A model generated the notes under the pieces. It did not search any database. It was not told the origin of the DNA and worked only from the letters and a program-made list of their open reading frames with translations. Of a DNA stretch of 6,656 nucleotides, positions 1 to 6,622 are shown one piece after another. Source of the stretch: an uncultured Collinsella sp. (lineage in GTDB: Bacteria; Actinomycetota; Coriobacteriia; Coriobacteriales; Coriobacteriaceae); assembly GCA_902478765.1 (NCBI GenBank), contig CABSMN010000068.1:1-6656 (forward strand), given 5' to 3'. The translations under genes were made by a program, and so were the position numbers. Positions within the stretch are counted from its first letter, which is position 1. Each line of letters begins with the position of its first letter.

Positions 1-1135
1 TGCGACCGGTAACGGCCGCTGCAACCTCTCCAACGAATCGATCGATCCTCAGCGGTATAACCACCCAGCATTCGTCACATCCGTCATGGGCCCCCAGCCC
101 GAACAAGAGCTTATGGGTTTCTTCTCCTCGCTGGGTATCATGACAACCTCCGAGGAAGGCCGGCTGTACCCGCGCTCCCTTCGCGCCGAATCGGTGCGCG
201 ACGCGCTTCTCAACGTTTGCGACCGCCTAGGTATCACCTTAATCTGCGGAGCCTACGTTGCCTCGGCGCACAAAGCTTCCGAAGGCTGGGCACTCCAAAT
301 AGACCGTCCAGCGCGGGCGCTCAAGGCAAAAAAGCACGACGACCGAAAATCGGAGCTCCGCTCGCTTCGGAAAGCGCTCGCTGATGTCCCTCGCAAGAAC
401 GTGGCCCTGCAGGCACATGCCGTAATTATCGCCACGGGCGGCAACCCCACCGGTATCGCCGATACGTTTCGCCTCCCCCTCACTTCGCTGCGCCCCATCC
501 TCTGCCCCGTATCGGCAACGGTCTTTGGCGATCGGGCGGCGCTCAAGACGTTGGATGGCCTGCGCGTCCGCGCCCGCTTGACGCTCGCCCGCAATCATAA
601 TGAGCTCTGGCACGAAGACGGTGAAGTGCTGTTTCGAACCTTCGGTATCTCGGGCGTCGCTGTCTTCAACCTCTCTCGTCGTATCCAGCACGGCGATACG
701 ATCCTGCTCGACGTTTTCCCCGACCTCTCCAAAGACGAGTTGCTCGATACGCTCAACCGGCGCGTTGAGCTGCTCGGCGGCTTTTCGCCCCGCGATCCCC
801 GTTGGCTCGACGGCATGCTCGCCCCGCAACTCTCCCGCGTCGTCTGCACAGCGTTCGAGCAGTGCCATCCAGGCTCCAACGATGTCATCCACCTGGTCTC
901 GATCCTCAAGCACTTTAAGTTGCTCGTCAAGGGAACAGCCGAGGAGCGCTCAGCGCAGGTCACGCGTGGTGGCGTATCTGTCGAGAGCATCTCAACACCC
1001 AGCCTACGCGCGCGCAGCGTTGTCGACGCCCCGCTTTACGTCTGCGGTGAAGCGCTCGACATCGACGCCGATTGCGGAGGCTTTAACCTTGCGTGGGCCT
1101 GGATCTCGGGCATTCGCGCTGCAAGCAGCCTGTAG
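1..1135 (+). CDS. HI0933/BaiN-type NAD(P)/FAD-dependent oxidoreductase, 5' end cut by window edge
   Basis: The gene enters from outside the window; the first full codon is at position 2 and the stop is TAG at 1133-1135, giving 377 visible residues. It opens with ATGNGRCNLSN (residues 1-11), the GNGRCN signature that follows the N-terminal FAD-binding Rossmann motif in this family, so roughly 30-40 residues including GxGxxG are missing. The ATG at 86 is therefore internal. Other family marks are VIIATGG (141-147), FGISG (214-218), GGVSVESI (323-330) and the C-terminal GEALDIDADCGGFNLAWAW (349-367), which closes the FAD site. The family includes E. coli YhiN and clostridial BaiN, reported to reduce unsaturated 3-oxo bile acid intermediates; the substrate here is unknown. 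Two oddities are a charged insert at about residues 102-131 (rich in Lys, Arg, Asp and Glu) and loss of the usual SYPxTGSxGDGY stretch after ATGG. It is probably cytoplasmic. Family assignment is confident; function is not. Confidence 0.9.
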   Translation, partial: ATGNGRCNLSNESIDPQRYNHPAFVTSVMGPQPEQELMGFFSSLGIMTTSEEGRLYPRSLRAESVRDALLNVCDRLGITLICGAYVASAHKASEGWALQIDRPARALKAKKHDDRKSELRSLRKALADVPRKNVALQAHAVIIATGGNPTGIADTFRLPLTSLRPILCPVSATVFGDRAALKTLDGLRVRARLTLARNHNELWHEDGEVLFRTFGISGVAVFNLSRRIQHGDTILLDVFPDLSKDELLDTLNRRVELLGGFSPRDPRWLDGMLAPQLSRVVCTAFEQCHPGSNDVIHLVSILKHFKLLVKGTAEERSAQVTRGGVSVESISTPSLRARSVVDAPLYVCGEALDIDADCGGFNLAWAWISGIRAASSL

Positions 1136-1145
1136 CCGCGCAGTC

Positions 1146-1151
1146 TATAAT
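1146..1151 (+). promoter_or_regulatory. Possible -10 box (TATAAT) for the second flavoprotein gene
   Basis: A perfect TATAAT lies 11-16 bases after the stop of the upstream gene, in a short non-coding gap. No recognisable -35 element sits 16-18 bases upstream, where the sequence is still the 3' end of the first gene (around AAGCAG). No extended -10 TGn is present. A start here would place the 1166-1189 hairpin within about ten bases of the mRNA 5' end. It is a weak candidate supported by one box only. Confidence 0.3.
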
Positions 1152-1165
1152 CAAAAACGCATTCG

Positions 1166-1197
1166 GGCCGTCTGGGATACCGGACGGCCTCTTTCTT
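1166..1197 (+). terminator. Intrinsic terminator between the two flavoprotein genes
   Basis: A 10-bp stem (1166-1175 with 1180-1189, one T-G wobble at 1173/1182) closes a GATA tetraloop and is followed by TCTTTCTT at 1190-1197. An A-rich stretch (AAAAA within 1153-1157) precedes it. It starts 31 bases after the stop of the first flavoprotein gene and ends shortly before the ribosome binding site of the second. The simplest reading is a rho-independent terminator for the upstream gene. The T-tract is interrupted by C residues, so termination may be incomplete. If transcription of the next gene starts at the TATAAT just upstream, the hairpin would instead sit at the 5' end of that mRNA. Confidence 0.7.
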
Positions 1198-1203
1198 GCC
1201 TCT

Positions 1204-1209
1204 AAGGAG
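1204..1209 (+). promoter_or_regulatory. Ribosome binding site fixing the start at 1216
   Basis: AAGGAG ends six bases before the ATG at 1216. This decides between that start and an in-frame ATG at 1093, which lies inside the preceding gene. The earlier start would add 41 residues encoded partly by the terminator hairpin. Confidence 0.85.
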
Positions 1210-1215
1210 ACCTCG

Positions 1216-2856
1216 ATGATCGAAATCACCCAAGTCAACGCGTCGCTCGATGAAGCCGACGATGAAAATGCCTGTCTCATTGTTGGCAAGCGAGTCGCCA
1301 AGCGCGTCCTACGTTGCAAGGACTCCGAGATCAAGTCCATCGAGCTCCACCGCAAGTCAATCGACGCTCGCAAAAAACGAGACGTCCATTTTATCCTGAG
1401 CTTTCGTGTTGAGCTGACTAGTCCCCACCTCGAGCGAGAAGCGGTCGACAGCGTTGCCGAGCGTGACCGCTCGCGCGTACGCGCGATAGAAGACGATGAG
1501 CCTTCATTCCCCTCCCCCGCCTCCGACGTACCTCAAGAACGCCCTGTCGTTGTCGGCGCCGGATGCGCCGGCCTTTTCGCTGCGCTTACGCTCGCCGAAG
1601 CAGGTCTTAAGCCCTTGCTCATCGAGCGCGGCGACCCGGCATTTCGCCGCTCGCAGGCGATCGACCTCTTTCTAAAGGAGCGCATCCTCGACCCCGAGAG
1701 CAATATCCAGTTTGGCCTGGGCGGCGCGGGGACCTTCTCGGACGGCAAGCTCAATACGGGAACCAAAAATCCCGCCCATCGCCTTATCCTCGAAACCTTC
1801 GTCGAGGCGGGTGCGCCCCGCGATATTCTGTGGGATGCCAAGCCGCACATTGGCTCCGACATCCTTCCCACGGTCGTCACCGCTATATCCCAGCGCATCG
1901 AGCAGCTCGGAGGTGTCGTCCGCTATCGAACGAAGCTCGTCGACATTCGCATCGACGCGTCTGGCGCCATCACCGGTATTGATGTCCAATCGTCCCAAGA
2001 CGCCGCTTGCGAGCCAATCGAGACAAAGCACCTCATCCTCGCCTGCGGGCATTCTGCTCGCGATATTTTTGAGCTCCTTAAGGGCCACAACGTGGCCCTC
2101 GCACAAAAGACCTTTGCCATGGGCGTTCGCATCGAGCATCCGCAGCGCGACATCGACCGAGTCCAATACGGAGCCTCGGCGGGACATCCTGCCCTCGGAG
2201 CAGCCCCTTACAAGCTCGTCGCCCATCTTCCCAACGGCCGCAGCGTGTTCTCGTTTTGCATGTGCCCCGGCGGGCAGGTTGTCGCCGCCTCTTCCGAGCA
2301 GGGCCACCTGTGCGTCAACGGCGCCAGTCTCAATGCCCGCGGCGGACGCAACGCAAATGCCGCCCTGCTCGTTAACGTCACACCCGAGGACCTTCCCAAC
2401 GATGACCCGCTCGCCGGCATCGAGCTCCAGCGTGCCTGCGAGGCGGCCGCCTATCGCCTGGGCGGTTCCAACTGGAACGCACCGGCACAGCTCGTCGGAG
2501 ATTTCCTCGCAGGACGTGCCAGCAAGGCGCCCGGAAAGGTAAAGCCCACCTATCCGCTCGGTGTGACCTGGACGGCAATTGACGAAGCCCTGCCGCAGCA
2601 TATCGTCGAGTCGCTCCGTCTGGGACTTCCCCTACTCGGAAAAAAACTACGAGGCTACGACCGCCCCGATGCCGTTCTTACCGGCGTGGAGACTCGCTCG
2701 AGCTCACCGGTCACCGTCACCCGAGACCGAACATGCCATGCCGTGTCGACCCCGGGCCTCTACCCTTGTGGTGAGGGAGCTGGATATGCCGGCGGCATCA
2801 TGAGCGCGGCCACCGACGGCATCCGTTGTGCCGAAGCCCTGATCGCAGACCTCTAA
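1216..2856 (+). CDS. FAD-dependent dehydrogenase-like protein (COG2509 type, N-terminal ferredoxin-like domain)
   Basis: This complete gene encodes 546 residues. Residues 1-70 form a small N-terminal domain (KRVAKRVLRCKDSEI, then HRKSIDARKKRDVHFILSF) typical of COG2509 flavoproteins. An acidic linker at about 85-108 follows. The FAD-binding Rossmann motif is VVVGAGCAG (111-119), ending in an acidic residue, E138 of LLIERG. Family-specific blocks are GGAGTFSDGKLNTG (169-182), LILACGHSARD (273-283), MGVRIEHP (302-309), FCMCPGGQVV (348-357), VETRSSSPV (491-499) and the C-terminal FAD closure GLYPCGEGAGYAGGIMSAATDG (within 514-535). Length and motif order fit an intact member. It is likely a soluble cytoplasmic redox protein; the natural substrate is not known for this family as far as I recall, and no partner gene here reveals it. 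The gene is very GC-rich (one line near 2401 counts at about 73%). It converges on uvrB. Confidence 0.9.
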   Translation: MIEITQVNASLDEADDENACLIVGKRVAKRVLRCKDSEIKSIELHRKSIDARKKRDVHFILSFRVELTSPHLEREAVDSVAERDRSRVRAIEDDEPSFPSPASDVPQERPVVVGAGCAGLFAALTLAEAGLKPLLIERGDPAFRRSQAIDLFLKERILDPESNIQFGLGGAGTFSDGKLNTGTKNPAHRLILETFVEAGAPRDILWDAKPHIGSDILPTVVTAISQRIEQLGGVVRYRTKLVDIRIDASGAITGIDVQSSQDAACEPIETKHLILACGHSARDIFELLKGHNVALAQKTFAMGVRIEHPQRDIDRVQYGASAGHPALGAAPYKLVAHLPNGRSVFSFCMCPGGQVVAASSEQGHLCVNGASLNARGGRNANAALLVNVTPEDLPNDDPLAGIELQRACEAAAYRLGGSNWNAPAQLVGDFLAGRASKAPGKVKPTYPLGVTWTAIDEALPQHIVESLRLGLPLLGKKLRGYDRPDAVLTGVETRSSSPVTVTRDRTCHAVSTPGLYPCGEGAGYAGGIMSAATDGIRCAEALIADL

Positions 2857-2882
2857 CGCACGAATTCCAGCGCGCAAAAGAC

Positions 2883-2918
2883 ACAGGCCCCAAGCTCCAC
2901 AGGGAACTCGGGGCCTGT
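2883..2918. terminator. Bidirectional terminator between the flavoprotein gene and uvrB
   Basis: ACAGGCCCC (2883-2891) pairs perfectly with GGGGCCTGT (2910-2918). The stem continues, with two mismatches, through AGCTCC (2893-2898) and GGAACT (2903-2908) to an ACAG loop. On the plus strand it is followed by TTCGCTATTTCTT; on the minus strand by GTCTTTTG. It lies 26 bases after the plus-strand stop and 3 bases after the uvrB stop on the minus strand, so it probably serves both convergent genes. The plus-strand U-tract is weaker than the minus-strand one. Confidence 0.85.
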
Positions 2919-2921
2919 TCG

Positions 2922-5162
2922 CTATTTCTTAAACCGTGCACCCTGGCGTTTTCTGCCCGATGCGAACGTGGAACCCTTGCGGGCCTGCGAACGTAAACGC
3001 TCAATCGTCTCGTCCTCAGACGCGCCCTCGAGCATCGCCCGAATCTGAACGACGGCATCGCGCAGGCGCGCCGCCTCCTCAAAGTCCATGGCGGCAGAAG
3101 CGTTACGCATATCCTCTTCCATGGTTTCGACAATCCGCACAAGCTCGTCATGCGGCAGTTCTTCCAACTGCTCCGCAAGTGTCTGCTCGGGCGCCACCGT
3201 TTCCGGCACGCCACCCTCGCCCGACTCATCGGGCGTATAGAATGCGCCATGGCCAAGAGAGTCGCCCTTCGAGCGCCCCTTGGAACCCACGGTTTTTTCG
3301 GCCTCGGCAATAAAACTTGAGATGTCGTTGATGGCCTTGCGCACCGTCTTGGGCACAATGCCATACTCTTCGTTATATGCCATCTGAATCTCGCGACGGC
3401 GCTGCGTCTCCTCGATGGCCTCTTTCATCGAATCGGTCACAACGTCTGCATACATGATGACTTCACCATCGGCGTTACGGGCCGCGCGGCCAATCGTCTG
3501 AATCAGCGAACGGCGGTTGCGCAAGAAGCCTTCCTTATCGGCATCGAGAATTGCCACCAGTGAGACCTCGGGAAGATCCAAGCCCTCGCGAAGCAGGTTG
3601 ATGCCAACGAGAACATCAATCTTTCCCTCGCGCAGCGTTCGCAGGATCTCAACACGGTCCATCGTCGCTGTATCGGAGTGCATGTAATTGACCTTAATGC
3701 CGGCATCAAGCAGATGGTCGGTCAGGTCCTCGGCCATGCGCTTGGTGAGCGTGGTCACCAGTACGCGCTCCTTGCGCACCACGCGCTCGCGAATCTCGTC
3801 CTCAAGATCGTCAATCTGCCCACGAACCGGACGCACATCAATCTTGGGGTCGAGCAGACCGGTCGGACGAATAATCTGCTCAACGTCGTTCTGGCTCACC
3901 CGCAGCTCATAGTCGCCCGGTGTGGCCGAAACATAGATAAACTGGGGTATCCTCGCCTCAAACTCATCGAAACGAAGTGGGCGGTTATCGAGCGCCGAGG
4001 GCAGACGAAAACCGTGTTCCACCAGCGTCACCTTACGCGAGCGGTCACCTTCGTGCATGCCGCGAATCTGCGGCACCGTCACATGGCTCTCATCGATGAT
4101 GCAGAGCATATCCTTGGGAAAGTAATCGATCAGGGTAAACGGCGGCTCACCCGGCTTGCGACCGTCCAGATGACGCGAGTAGTTCTCGATACCGTTACAA
4201 AAACCCATGGTCTCGAGCATCTCAAGATCATAATCGGTGCGCTGCTGCAGACGCTGCGCCTCGAGCAACTTATCAGTCGCCTTGAGCTCGGCCACACGCT
4301 TCTCGCACTCTTCGCTGATCGATTTCAGAGCCGCCTTGACCTTCGGCTTCTCGGTCACGTAGTGCGAGGCCGGCCACACGGGGATGGCCTCGTATTCACG
4401 AAGCATCTCTCCGGTGACCTCATCGATCTCGGCAATCAGCTCGACCTCGTCGCCAAAGAACTCAAACCGCAACGGATGCTCGGCATAAGGCGGATACACG
4501 TCCACGACATCGCCACGCACTCGGAACGTGCCGCGCGCCAGGTCATAGTCATTGCGATCATATTGAATGTCGATAAGTGCATGGATAAAGTCATCGCGCT
4601 CGAGCGGCACCTTCTTGTCGACGTTTGGAGCCAGACCCGCATAGTCCTCAGGAGAGCCAATGCCATAGATACACGAGACCGATGCGACAACGATCACATC
4701 GCGTCGAGAGAGCAGCGATGCGGTCGCCTGATGTCGCAGCATCTCGACCTCTTCGTTAATCGAGGAGTCTTTCTCGATATATGTATCGCTTTGCGGCACA
4801 TACGCCTCGGGCTGATAGTAGTCGTAGTACGAGACAAAGTAGACCACAGCGTTGTTGGGAAAGAACTCTTTGAGTTCGCTCGCAAGCTGAGCGGCGAGCG
4901 TTTTATTGGGAGCCATGACCAGCGTCGGCTTCCCCAGGGCCTCAATAGTCTTAGCCATCGTGAAGGTCTTGCCCGAACCAGTCACGCCCAGCAAAACCTG
5001 ATAGCGATCTCCGTCCCTCACGCCCTGCACAAGCGACTCAATGGCCTTAGGCTGGGAACCAGCGGGCTCGTATGGAGACACGACCTCAAACGGCACCTCA
5101 GAGCCCTCAACGCCAAAACGTTTGAGCTCTCCTCCAACACGCTCAACTTCAAATTCCGCCAT
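2922..5162 (-). CDS. uvrB: UvrABC excinuclease subunit B
   Basis: UvrB is the damage-verifying DNA helicase-like ATPase of nucleotide excision repair. It is loaded by UvrA and then binds UvrC for incision. The 746 residues carry the full set of motifs: the N-terminal [13 protein letters not shown] (29-41), Walker A GVTGSGKT (59-66), the tyrosine-rich beta-hairpin base [13 protein letters not shown] (111-123), DEAD-like box IIDESH (355-360), VSATPG (411-416), [13 protein letters not shown] (520-532) and motif [11 protein letters not shown] (555-563). A C-terminal UVR domain, which contacts UvrC, spans about 671-710. The start ATG at 5162 has AGGAG five bases upstream. The protein is somewhat longer than the usual 660-720 residues. 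The excess is a low-complexity linker (about 625-668) and a basic tail after the UVR domain ending in [11 protein letters not shown]. It is the last gene of the minus-strand cluster. No SOS operator was recognised in front of it. Confidence 0.98.
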   Translation of the reverse strand: MAEFEVERVGGELKRFGVEGSEVPFEVVSPYEPAGSQPKAIESLVQGVRDGDRYQVLLGVTGSGKTFTMAKTIEALGKPTLVMAPNKTLAAQLASELKEFFPNNAVVYFVSYYDYYQPEAYVPQSDTYIEKDSSINEEVEMLRHQATASLLSRRDVIVVASVSCIYGIGSPEDYAGLAPNVDKKVPLERDDFIHALIDIQYDRNDYDLARGTFRVRGDVVDVYPPYAEHPLRFEFFGDEVELIAEIDEVTGEMLREYEAIPVWPASHYVTEKPKVKAALKSISEECEKRVAELKATDKLLEAQRLQQRTDYDLEMLETMGFCNGIENYSRHLDGRKPGEPPFTLIDYFPKDMLCIIDESHVTVPQIRGMHEGDRSRKVTLVEHGFRLPSALDNRPLRFDEFEARIPQFIYVSATPGDYELRVSQNDVEQIIRPTGLLDPKIDVRPVRGQIDDLEDEIRERVVRKERVLVTTLTKRMAEDLTDHLLDAGIKVNYMHSDTATMDRVEILRTLREGKIDVLVGINLLREGLDLPEVSLVAILDADKEGFLRNRRSLIQTIGRAARNADGEVIMYADVVTDSMKEAIEETQRRREIQMAYNEEYGIVPKTVRKAINDISSFIAEAEKTVGSKGRSKGDSLGHGAFYTPDESGEGGVPETVAPEQTLAEQLEELPHDELVRIVETMEEDMRNASAAMDFEEAARLRDAVVQIRAMLEGASEDETIERLRSQARKGSTFASGRKRQGARFKK

Positions 5163-5167
5163 GGATA

Positions 5168-5172
5168 CTCCT
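5168..5172 (-). promoter_or_regulatory. uvrB ribosome binding site
   Basis: AGGAG on the minus strand lies five bases before the uvrB ATG (5162), in the short gap after the transglycosylase gene. It supports the chosen start. Confidence 0.8.
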
Positions 5173-5187
5173 AACTCATATATCTGC

Positions 5188-5193
5188 AGTATA
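5188..5193 (-). promoter_or_regulatory. Possible internal -10 box (TATACT) for uvrB
   Basis: TATACT on the minus strand matches five of six -10 consensus bases and would start transcription about 20 bases before the uvrB ATG. The hexamer 17 bases upstream (TAGGAC) is a poor -35 element and overlaps the stop of the preceding gene. An internal promoter giving uvrB expression apart from coaE is possible but unproven. Confidence 0.25.
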
Positions 5194-5213
5194 CGCAGGC
5201 GGCAGGCATAGTC

Positions 5214-5795
5214 CTATACGAACCGATCGGGATAGAGGGTCTTGTAGCGAACCCAGGCATTATTGACACGAATCAGATACGCCTGCGTCTCGGGAAAGGT
5301 GATTGCATTATGAAGCGACGTGCACTGCTGCGCCCATCCGTCGACATTGCCCATGCCGGCGTTATAGGCGGCAATGGCGCTGTCAGTCGACCCGTTAAAA
5401 TACGTTAGAAGATACGAAAGATACGCACAGCCAAACTCGATGTTCGTAGCGGGATCGTTAAGGTTGTCGGCGGAATACTCGCTACCATCGACAAGACCCT
5501 TGGCAATCATATCCTGGGCAGTCTCGGGCATCAGCTGCATCAATCCCCGAGCGCCTTGATTCGACTCAGCCTCGGGATCCCAATTCGATTCCGACTTAAT
5601 GACAGCGCACACCAGAAACGGATCCAGATTATGCGAAATACTAGATTGCTTTACATACGCCTCGTAGTCAATGGGATACAGCGGCTTAAAGAAAGCCGCA
5701 GGAGCACACGAGTAAACGAATGAGATAAGGCCGAAGGTAAAAACGGCAGCCAGCGGCATAAGGCGATACCACGCAAAGAAACGTGTCTTAGGCAT
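5214..5795 (-). CDS. Membrane-anchored lytic transglycosylase (SLT/GH23 domain)
   Basis: Lytic transglycosylases cleave the MurNAc-GlcNAc bond of peptidoglycan, leaving 1,6-anhydro-MurNAc ends. With the start at 5795 the protein has 193 residues. A short basic N-terminus (PKTR) and a hydrophobic stretch at about 12-28 indicate a signal anchor or signal peptide, placing the enzyme outside the membrane. Cys30 sits in VYSC, which is not a good lipobox. The SLT domain fills residues 55-185: catalytic Glu69 in IKSESNWD, then GARGLMQLMPETA (81-93), AYLSYLL (124-130), IAAYNAGMGNVDGW (141-154) and ETQAYLIRV (169-177). There are no LysM or other wall-binding repeats, so it is a minimal exported SLT enzyme. 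The ORF can be read from an ATG at 5801, but the AGGAGG at 5802-5807 abuts that codon, so the second ATG is preferred. The start overlaps the coaE stop by 8 bases, suggesting coupled translation. Confidence 0.93.
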   Translation of the reverse strand: MPKTRFFAWYRLMPLAAVFTFGLISFVYSCAPAAFFKPLYPIDYEAYVKQSSISHNLDPFLVCAVIKSESNWDPEAESNQGARGLMQLMPETAQDMIAKGLVDGSEYSADNLNDPATNIEFGCAYLSYLLTYFNGSTDSAIAAYNAGMGNVDGWAQQCTSLHNAITFPETQAYLIRVNNAWVRYKTLYPDRFV

Positions 5796-6429
5796 CGGCA
5801 TCCTCCTTATTCGCAGTGTCTATAAACCCATGGCATGCAAGCCATGAGTCAAGCTGCTCAAAGAGCGAATTATCGCCTGCGCCATTATCAATCACCGTTG
5901 TAGCGAGATTGCAAAGCGAAGCCTCATCAGGTTGGCATGCAGAGCGAGCATCAAAATCAGAGGACTCCATACCACGATGAATGGCACGCTCGCGACGAAC
6001 TGCCAAAGGAGCACTGATAACCAGAATTTCATCAGCCAAGCCAAAAGCATCCTCAAAACCAGTCGGGGCAGAAACCTCGACAACCGCAAAGGGATAACGG
6101 GGAGATGAAACCGTACAACAAACCGGATTGAGAATCCTAAGCGAAAGCTGTTCAATCAGAACGGGATGCACAATGCCATTGAGCCGTGCGACCGAATCAG
6201 GAGAAGCGAAAGCTCGAGAAGCGAGGATGCTGCGGCGAATGCCACCATCCTCATCCAAAATGTCCCAACCAAATTCATCCGCAAGAGCATTGACGATATC
6301 AGAGCCCGGGACATACAGCGATTTTGCAAGCTCATCCAGATCGATAAGCATAGCGCCACGAGATTCGAAATAGCGGCAGGCAGTCGACTTACCCGAAGCA
6401 ATATTGCCCAAGACAAAAACGGTAAACAT
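5788..6429 (-). CDS. coaE: Dephospho-CoA kinase (divergent)
   Basis: CoaE phosphorylates the 3'-hydroxyl of dephospho-CoA with ATP, the last step of coenzyme A synthesis, in the cytoplasm. The 213-residue length is normal. Seen in the sequence are a P-loop GNIASGKS (8-15) close to the family's GGIGSGKS, the IDLDELA box (29-35) holding the expected catalytic aspartate, LNGIVHPVL (83-91), a LADEILVISAP strand (131-141), RRERAIHRG (145-153) and a late VIDNGAGD (179-186) matching the usual VIDNxG. The region normally reading PLLFE is altered to APTGFE (121-126). The Arg-rich lid helix is degenerate, with ARSACQ where many members have RxxxQ. The ATG at 6429 is chosen over a TTG at 6432 because GGAGG lies five bases before the ATG and only two before the TTG. 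It is the first gene of the minus-strand cluster. GC content (about 50% in two counted lines) is lower than in the flavoprotein genes. CoaE is the best identification, with little doubt about the kinase fold. Confidence 0.88.
   Translation of the reverse strand: MFTVFVLGNIASGKSTACRYFESRGAMLIDLDELAKSLYVPGSDIVNALADEFGWDILDEDGGIRRSILASRAFASPDSVARLNGIVHPVLIEQLSLRILNPVCCTVSSPRYPFAVVEVSAPTGFEDAFGLADEILVISAPLAVRRERAIHRGMESSDFDARSACQPDEASLCNLATTVIDNGAGDNSLFEQLDSWLACHGFIDTANKEDADA
5802..5807 (-). promoter_or_regulatory. Ribosome binding site deciding the transglycosylase start
   Basis: AGGAGG on the minus strand directly abuts the ATG at 5801 (no spacer) but lies six bases before the ATG at 5795. A ribosome could use only the second. 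The site lies inside the 3' end of coaE. Confidence 0.8.
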
Positions 6430-6433
6430 CAAG

Positions 6434-6440
6434 TCCTCCC
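6434..6440 (-). promoter_or_regulatory. coaE ribosome binding site
   Basis: GGGAGGA on the minus strand is a strong Shine-Dalgarno sequence. Its GGAGG core ends five bases before the ATG at 6429. A TTG at 6432 would be only two bases away, so it is rejected as start. Confidence 0.8.
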
Positions 6441-6457
6441 TAACGCCAATGCGAGTA

Positions 6458-6488
6458 ATTATCGCTCAAATACACTAGAAGGACTCAA
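6458..6488 (-). promoter_or_regulatory. Candidate promoter for the coaE cluster
   Basis: On the minus strand TTGAGT (6483-6488) is followed after 19 bases by GATAAT (6458-6463). The -10 differs from consensus at one base; the spacer is longer than the preferred 17. Predicted transcription would begin near 6451, about 22 bases before the ATG. The surrounding 6441-6560 gap is AT-rich and holds no gene. Confidence 0.4.
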
Positions 6489-6556
6489 ATTACAGCCAAA
6501 CAGTAAGACAAGCTAAAAGAAGGCGAGTTCTTGTATTACAGCTCTTTATAAAACGC

Positions 6557-6588
6557 AAAAAAGGGGGAGGCCGCGAGGCCTCCCCCTT
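6557..6588 (-). terminator. rRNA operon terminator
   Basis: A perfect 12-bp stem (6561-6572 with 6577-6588) closes a four-base loop at 6573-6576. On the minus strand the stem runs into six T residues (6557-6562, two of them within the stem), the form of a strong rho-independent terminator. It lies 35 bases downstream of the 5S rRNA 3' end and about 130 bases before coaE in the same direction, so it should insulate coaE from rRNA transcription. The plus-strand tail (CTTCTTC) is much weaker. Confidence 0.9.
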
Positions 6589-6601
6589 CTTCAAGCCATC
6601 C

Positions 6602-6618
6602 GACGGCTCGGTGCCGTC
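6602..6618 (-). other. Short hairpin just downstream of 5S rRNA
   Basis: GACGGC (6602-6607) and GCCGTC (6613-6618) form a 6-bp stem with a five-base loop, four bases beyond the 5S 3' end. No T-tract follows on the minus strand. It may be part of the precursor trailer used in 5S maturation; that role is inference from position only. Confidence 0.4.
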
Positions 6619-6622
6619 CACC

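Noticed and set aside
239..913. A 224-codon open frame on the minus strand opposite the first flavoprotein gene
   Set aside because: Codon-aligned shadow of a gene with clear family motifs; nothing recognisable in its translation.
1093..1215. Upstream in-frame ATG extending the second flavoprotein by 41 residues
   Set aside because: It lies inside the preceding gene and would translate the terminator hairpin. The ATG at 1216 has a well-spaced AAGGAG and gives a normal family N-terminus.
1672..2601. A 309-codon open frame on the minus strand opposite the COG2509-type gene
   Set aside because: It is also codon-aligned with the real gene and explained by the same codon bias; no motif was recognised in it.
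3678..5174. A 498-codon open frame on the plus strand opposite uvrB
   Set aside because: It is codon-aligned with uvrB, so it stays open simply because uvrB avoids TTA, CTA and TCA codons. Its translation has no recognisable domain, while uvrB is certain.
5218..5232. Possible SOS (LexA) half-site CGAAC upstream of uvrB
   Set aside because: The second half does not match GTTCG, and the site lies within the 3' coding end of the transglycosylase gene.
5292..5807. Transglycosylase as a lipoprotein anchored through Cys30
   Set aside because: The residues before the cysteine (VYS) do not make a good lipobox because tyrosine at -2 is unusual. A signal anchor is simpler.
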